In this document: piece after piece, positions 22,207-24,711 of the stretch
How the letters are laid out: every line of letters begins with the position of its first letter
Position numbering within the stretch: the stretch's first letter is position 1
NCBI GenBank assembly: GCA_003662205.1
Contig: QMXQ01000002.1
Location: 1 to 24,711 of the forward strand
DNA length: 24,711 bases
Origin: Candidatus Bathyarchaeota archaeon
Lineage (GTDB): Archaea; Thermoproteota; Bathyarchaeia; TCS64
Direction: 5' to 3'
The notes under the pieces: model-generated
The model's database searches: none
What the model was told of the DNA's origin: nothing
What the model saw: only the letters and a program-made list of their open reading frames with translations
Made by a program: the position numbers and the translations under genes

Positions 22207-24075
22207 ATGACGTATTCTTCTGAGGCTGTTCTGGGCGGGGAGAACCTTGCCAAGCTTGAGGCGCTTGGAAACCCTCACGTTGTCGAGATCGTCGAGAAGT
22301 ATGTGAAGCTGTGCAAGCCGGCGAAGGTCTCGGTGATCACCGACGACCCGGAGGAGATCGCCTATGTCCGTCAGCTCGCCCTCGACAACGGGGAGGAGAT
22401 GAGGCTGAGGATGGAAGGCCACACGGTCCACTATGACGGATACTATGATCAGGCCCGCGACAAGGAGCACACGGCGGTCCTCCTCCCCCCTGGCCACAGG
22501 CTGAGCCGCGGCATCAACACCGTGGACCGGGAGGCGGGCCTCAAGGAGGTCCACGACCTCCTCGACGGGGCCATGAAGGGGAAGGAGATGCTCGTCCGGT
22601 TCTTCTGCCTCGGGCCGACGGGCTCCCGGTTCTCCATCAGCGCGCTCCAGCTCACGGACTCGGCCTACGTCGCCCACAGCGAGGACCTCCTCTACAGGAG
22701 CGGGTACGAGCAGTTCAAGAAGCTCGGGGGCTCGGACGAGTTCTTCGCCTTCGTCCACTCCGCCGGCGAGCTCGATGAGAGGAACTGCACGAAGAACGTG
22801 GACAAGCGGCGGATCTACATCGACGTCATCGATAGGAAGGTCTACTCGGTCAACAATCAGTACGCGGGGAACAGCCTCGGGCTGAAGAAGCTGGCGCTCC
22901 GCCTCGCCATCTACAAGGCGAACCACGAGGACTGGCTTGCGGAGCACATGCTCATCATGGGAGTCCATCCGCCGGGGAGGGATCGGGTCACCTACTTCAC
23001 GGGGGCCTACCCGAGCGCCTGCGGGAAGACTTCGACCGCCATGATCCCGGGTCAGACCATCGTCGGCGACGACATCGCGTACATCAGGATGGACGACGAG
23101 GGGAACGCCCGGGCCGTCAACATCGAGTCGGGCATCTTCGGCATCATCAAGGACGTCAACCCGGTGGACGACCCCCTCATCTACAAGGCCCTGACCACGC
23201 CCAGGGAGCTCATCTTCTCCAACGTCCTCGTCGCCGACGGCGTCCCCTACTGGCAGGGGATGGGCCGCGACGACATCCCCAAGAGGGGCATCAACCACTC
23301 AGGTGAGTGGTGGGAGGGTAAGAGGGACGCGGAGGGCAATCTCATCCCCTTCGCCCACAGCAACGCCCGGTACACGATGCGCATCAGCGAGCTGGAGAAC
23401 GCGGACCCGAAGGTGAACGACCCCGACGGCGTCGTCGTGCGGGGCATATTCTACGGCGGCCGCGACTCGGACACCAACGTGCCCATCTGCGAGGCCCTGA
23501 GCTGGGAGCACGGCGTCTACATCGGCGCCACCATCGAGTCCGAGACCACCTCGGCGACCCTCGGGCGGGAGGGGGTGCGGAAGTCCAACCCCATGGCCAT
23601 CATGGACTTCATGGTCGTCCCTCTCGGGCGGTACCTCTCCAACCACATCAAGTTCGGTAGGAGGCTCAGGAACCGCCCCAAAGTCTTCGCGACCAACTAC
23701 TTCCTCAAGCACGAGGGCAGGTACACCAACGAGATCGTGGACAAGAAGATCTGGGTGCTCTGGGCCGAGGGCCGGATCCACGGCGACTACGACGCCATCA
23801 AGACCCCCATCGGCTACCTGCCCAGGTACGAGGACCTGAGGCGCCTCTTCAAACAGGTCTTCGACAGGGACTACTCCGAGGAGGACTACAACCTCCAGTT
23901 CTCCCTCCGCCTGGACAAGCTGCTGGAAAAGATCGCCCGCATGGAGGAGATCTACAGGGACGAGCCCGACATGCCCAAGGAGTTCTGGGAGATCCTCAAC
24001 CAGCAGAAGGCCTCCCTCTCCGCGCTCAGGGCGGAGACGGGCAGATCCGTGCTCCCCCCGTCGTTCTTCCTCTAA
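22207..24075 (+). CDS. pckG: Phosphoenolpyruvate carboxykinase (GTP)
   Basis: The product has 622 residues, the usual length. The enzyme converts oxaloacetate and GTP to phosphoenolpyruvate, GDP and CO2, linking amino-acid or TCA intermediates to gluconeogenesis. The hallmark kinase-1 loop with the reactive Cys, GAYPSACGKTSTAM, is at about residues 266-279. It is followed by VGDDIAYIRMDDEG (metal and kinase-2 site). Other conserved stretches are RFFCLGPTGSRFS, NCTKNVDKRRIYID, NSLGLKKLALRLA, GATIESETTSA and FGRRLRNRPKVFATNYFL. GGAGGT at 22194-22199 has seven-base spacing to the ATG. A GGTATAAAG element lies at about 22166-22174. The 400-codon minus-strand frame across it is a codon-bias shadow. 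Confidence 0.97.
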   Translation: MTYSSEAVLGGENLAKLEALGNPHVVEIVEKYVKLCKPAKVSVITDDPEEIAYVRQLALDNGEEMRLRMEGHTVHYDGYYDQARDKEHTAVLLPPGHRLSRGINTVDREAGLKEVHDLLDGAMKGKEMLVRFFCLGPTGSRFSISALQLTDSAYVAHSEDLLYRSGYEQFKKLGGSDEFFAFVHSAGELDERNCTKNVDKRRIYIDVIDRKVYSVNNQYAGNSLGLKKLALRLAIYKANHEDWLAEHMLIMGVHPPGRDRVTYFTGAYPSACGKTSTAMIPGQTIVGDDIAYIRMDDEGNARAVNIESGIFGIIKDVNPVDDPLIYKALTTPRELIFSNVLVADGVPYWQGMGRDDIPKRGINHSGEWWEGKRDAEGNLIPFAHSNARYTMRISELENADPKVNDPDGVVVRGIFYGGRDSDTNVPICEALSWEHGVYIGATIESETTSATLGREGVRKSNPMAIMDFMVVPLGRYLSNHIKFGRRLRNRPKVFATNYFLKHEGRYTNEIVDKKIWVLWAEGRIHGDYDAIKTPIGYLPRYEDLRRLFKQVFDRDYSEEDYNLQFSLRLDKLLEKIARMEEIYRDEPDMPKEFWEILNQQKASLSALRAETGRSVLPPSFFL

Positions 24076-24155
24076 CAATCGCCCTCATCCAGCCTCTAGG
24101 CGGCGAGAAAGAGGAAGCATAACGCTCTTAACAGGATGAGAGGAAAGGGAAAAGT

Positions 24156-24711
24156 ATGTCTAAACCTTTGAAGCGGTGCAGGGAGGTCGTCGCTCGGGAC
24201 CGGGAGGTCCTGTCGCAGGCGTGCCGGATGGCGTACTACCCGCTGGTGGTCTCCCGAGCCGAGGGAGCGAGGATCTGGGATCTGGACGGAAACGAGTACC
24301 TGGACTTCCTCTCGGGGGCCGCCGTGACCAACGTCGGCCACTGCCACCCCGAGGTCGTCAAAGCGATAGAGACCCAGGCCCGGAGGTTCATCCACAACAC
24401 CCTGGGCTACTCCTACTACGAGCTGCCGGTCGCGCTGGCCGAGAGGCTGACGCGGCTGACGCCGGGGCACTTCCCGAAGAGGGTGGCCTTCAGCCTCTCC
24501 GGCTCCGACGCCAACGACGGCGCGATGAAGCTGGCGCGGGCGGCGACGGGGAGGCCGAAGATCGTGTCGTTCCTGGGCTCCTACCACGGGACCACCTACG
24601 GCGCCCTCACCCTCTCGGGAGTGGGGCTGAACATGAAGAGGCGGCTCGGCCCCCTCGTCCCCGAGGTCTACCACGTCCCCTACGCCGACTGTTACCGGTG
24701 CTACTTCGGGC
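24156..24711 (+). CDS. Class III (PLP) aminotransferase, N-terminal part only
   Basis: The frame starts at ATG 24156 and is open to the right edge, giving 185 codons. Motifs are IWDLDGNEYLDFLSGAAVTNVGHCHPEVVKAI, SLSGSDANDGAMKLARAATG (about residues 112-131) and FLGSYHGTTYGALTLSG (about 138-154). These are the class III (acetylornithine/4-aminobutyrate type) N-terminal signatures. The sequence ends at CYRCYFG, a Cys pair found in the archaeal 'aspartate aminotransferase family' members of this group. The PLP-binding lysine lies beyond the window, so the substrate cannot be judged. It follows the PEPCK gene by 80 bases, with a possible promoter element (GCTCTTAACAGG) at about 24124-24135. Amino-acid catabolism feeding PEPCK is inferred. 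Confidence 0.9.
   Translation, partial: MSKPLKRCREVVARDREVLSQACRMAYYPLVVSRAEGARIWDLDGNEYLDFLSGAAVTNVGHCHPEVVKAIETQARRFIHNTLGYSYYELPVALAERLTRLTPGHFPKRVAFSLSGSDANDGAMKLARAATGRPKIVSFLGSYHGTTYGALTLSGVGLNMKRRLGPLVPEVYHVPYADCYRCYFG

Noticed and set aside
22096..23298. 400-codon minus-strand open frame over the PEPCK gene
   Set aside because: It is antisense to a firmly identified enzyme and has repetitive Val/Asp/Leu/Arg composition typical of a GC-rich codon shadow.

Overview
The window looks like an archaeal chromosome segment. Genes are preceded by TATA-box-like A/T elements about 25 to 40 bases upstream. Several starts sit where a leaderless transcript would begin (11957, 15476, 17307, 19641), while operon-internal genes have GGAGG-type ribosome binding sites. 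T-rich stretches follow many genes. Families typical of archaea are present: a TIGR04076-type protein, a DUF483-like protein and GTP-dependent PEP carboxykinase. Most genes are GC-rich. The gene set would suit a peptide- or amino-acid-degrading archaeon, perhaps of the Bathyarchaeia type; that assignment is inference. I see no tRNA, rRNA, CRISPR array or insertion sequence.

Layout. Positions 1-4658: a D-aminoacylase-type amidohydrolase cut by the left edge, a SIMPL-domain (DUF541) envelope protein, a TIGR04076-like protein, an MFS transporter and a DUF483-like protein. Positions 4774-14940: the core of the window, all on the minus strand. Two paralogous four-gene operons lie here (4774-7688 and 12045-14940). 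Each encodes, in transcription order, a DUF6754-type membrane protein with a predicted cytoplasmic domain (A), a polytopic membrane protein (B), a protein anchored at both ends with a predicted external domain (C), and a second polytopic membrane protein (D). Between the operons lie a two-gene unit, a MutL/GlmL-type ASKHA ATPase (9186-11021) plus a barrel-sandwich-hybrid/KOW-like protein (8030-9184), and two small genes. Positions 15108-24711: a small four-Cys protein, CapA, an M81 (MlrC-like) hydrolase, two related four-TM proteins, an unrecognised protein, a creatininase-family amidohydrolase, a DUF72 protein, GTP-PEPCK and a class III aminotransferase cut by the right edge.

How the genes may work together. 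The flanking genes fit amino-acid and amide catabolism feeding gluconeogenesis: removal of acyl groups from D-amino acids, creatininase-type and M81 amide hydrolysis, transamination, and PEP formation from oxaloacetate. The central block looks like an undescribed membrane complex present in two versions. It is apparently served by one MutL-like ATPase that has no B12-dependent mutase beside it, and by a hybrid-domain partner. Three diverged copies of a small four-TM protein (11547, 15476, 19104) lie within and beside the block. Operon 1 has an elaborate control region (7689-7870): two TATA boxes, a palindrome between the distal TATA box and its expected start site, and leader repeats that can form mutually exclusive stems.
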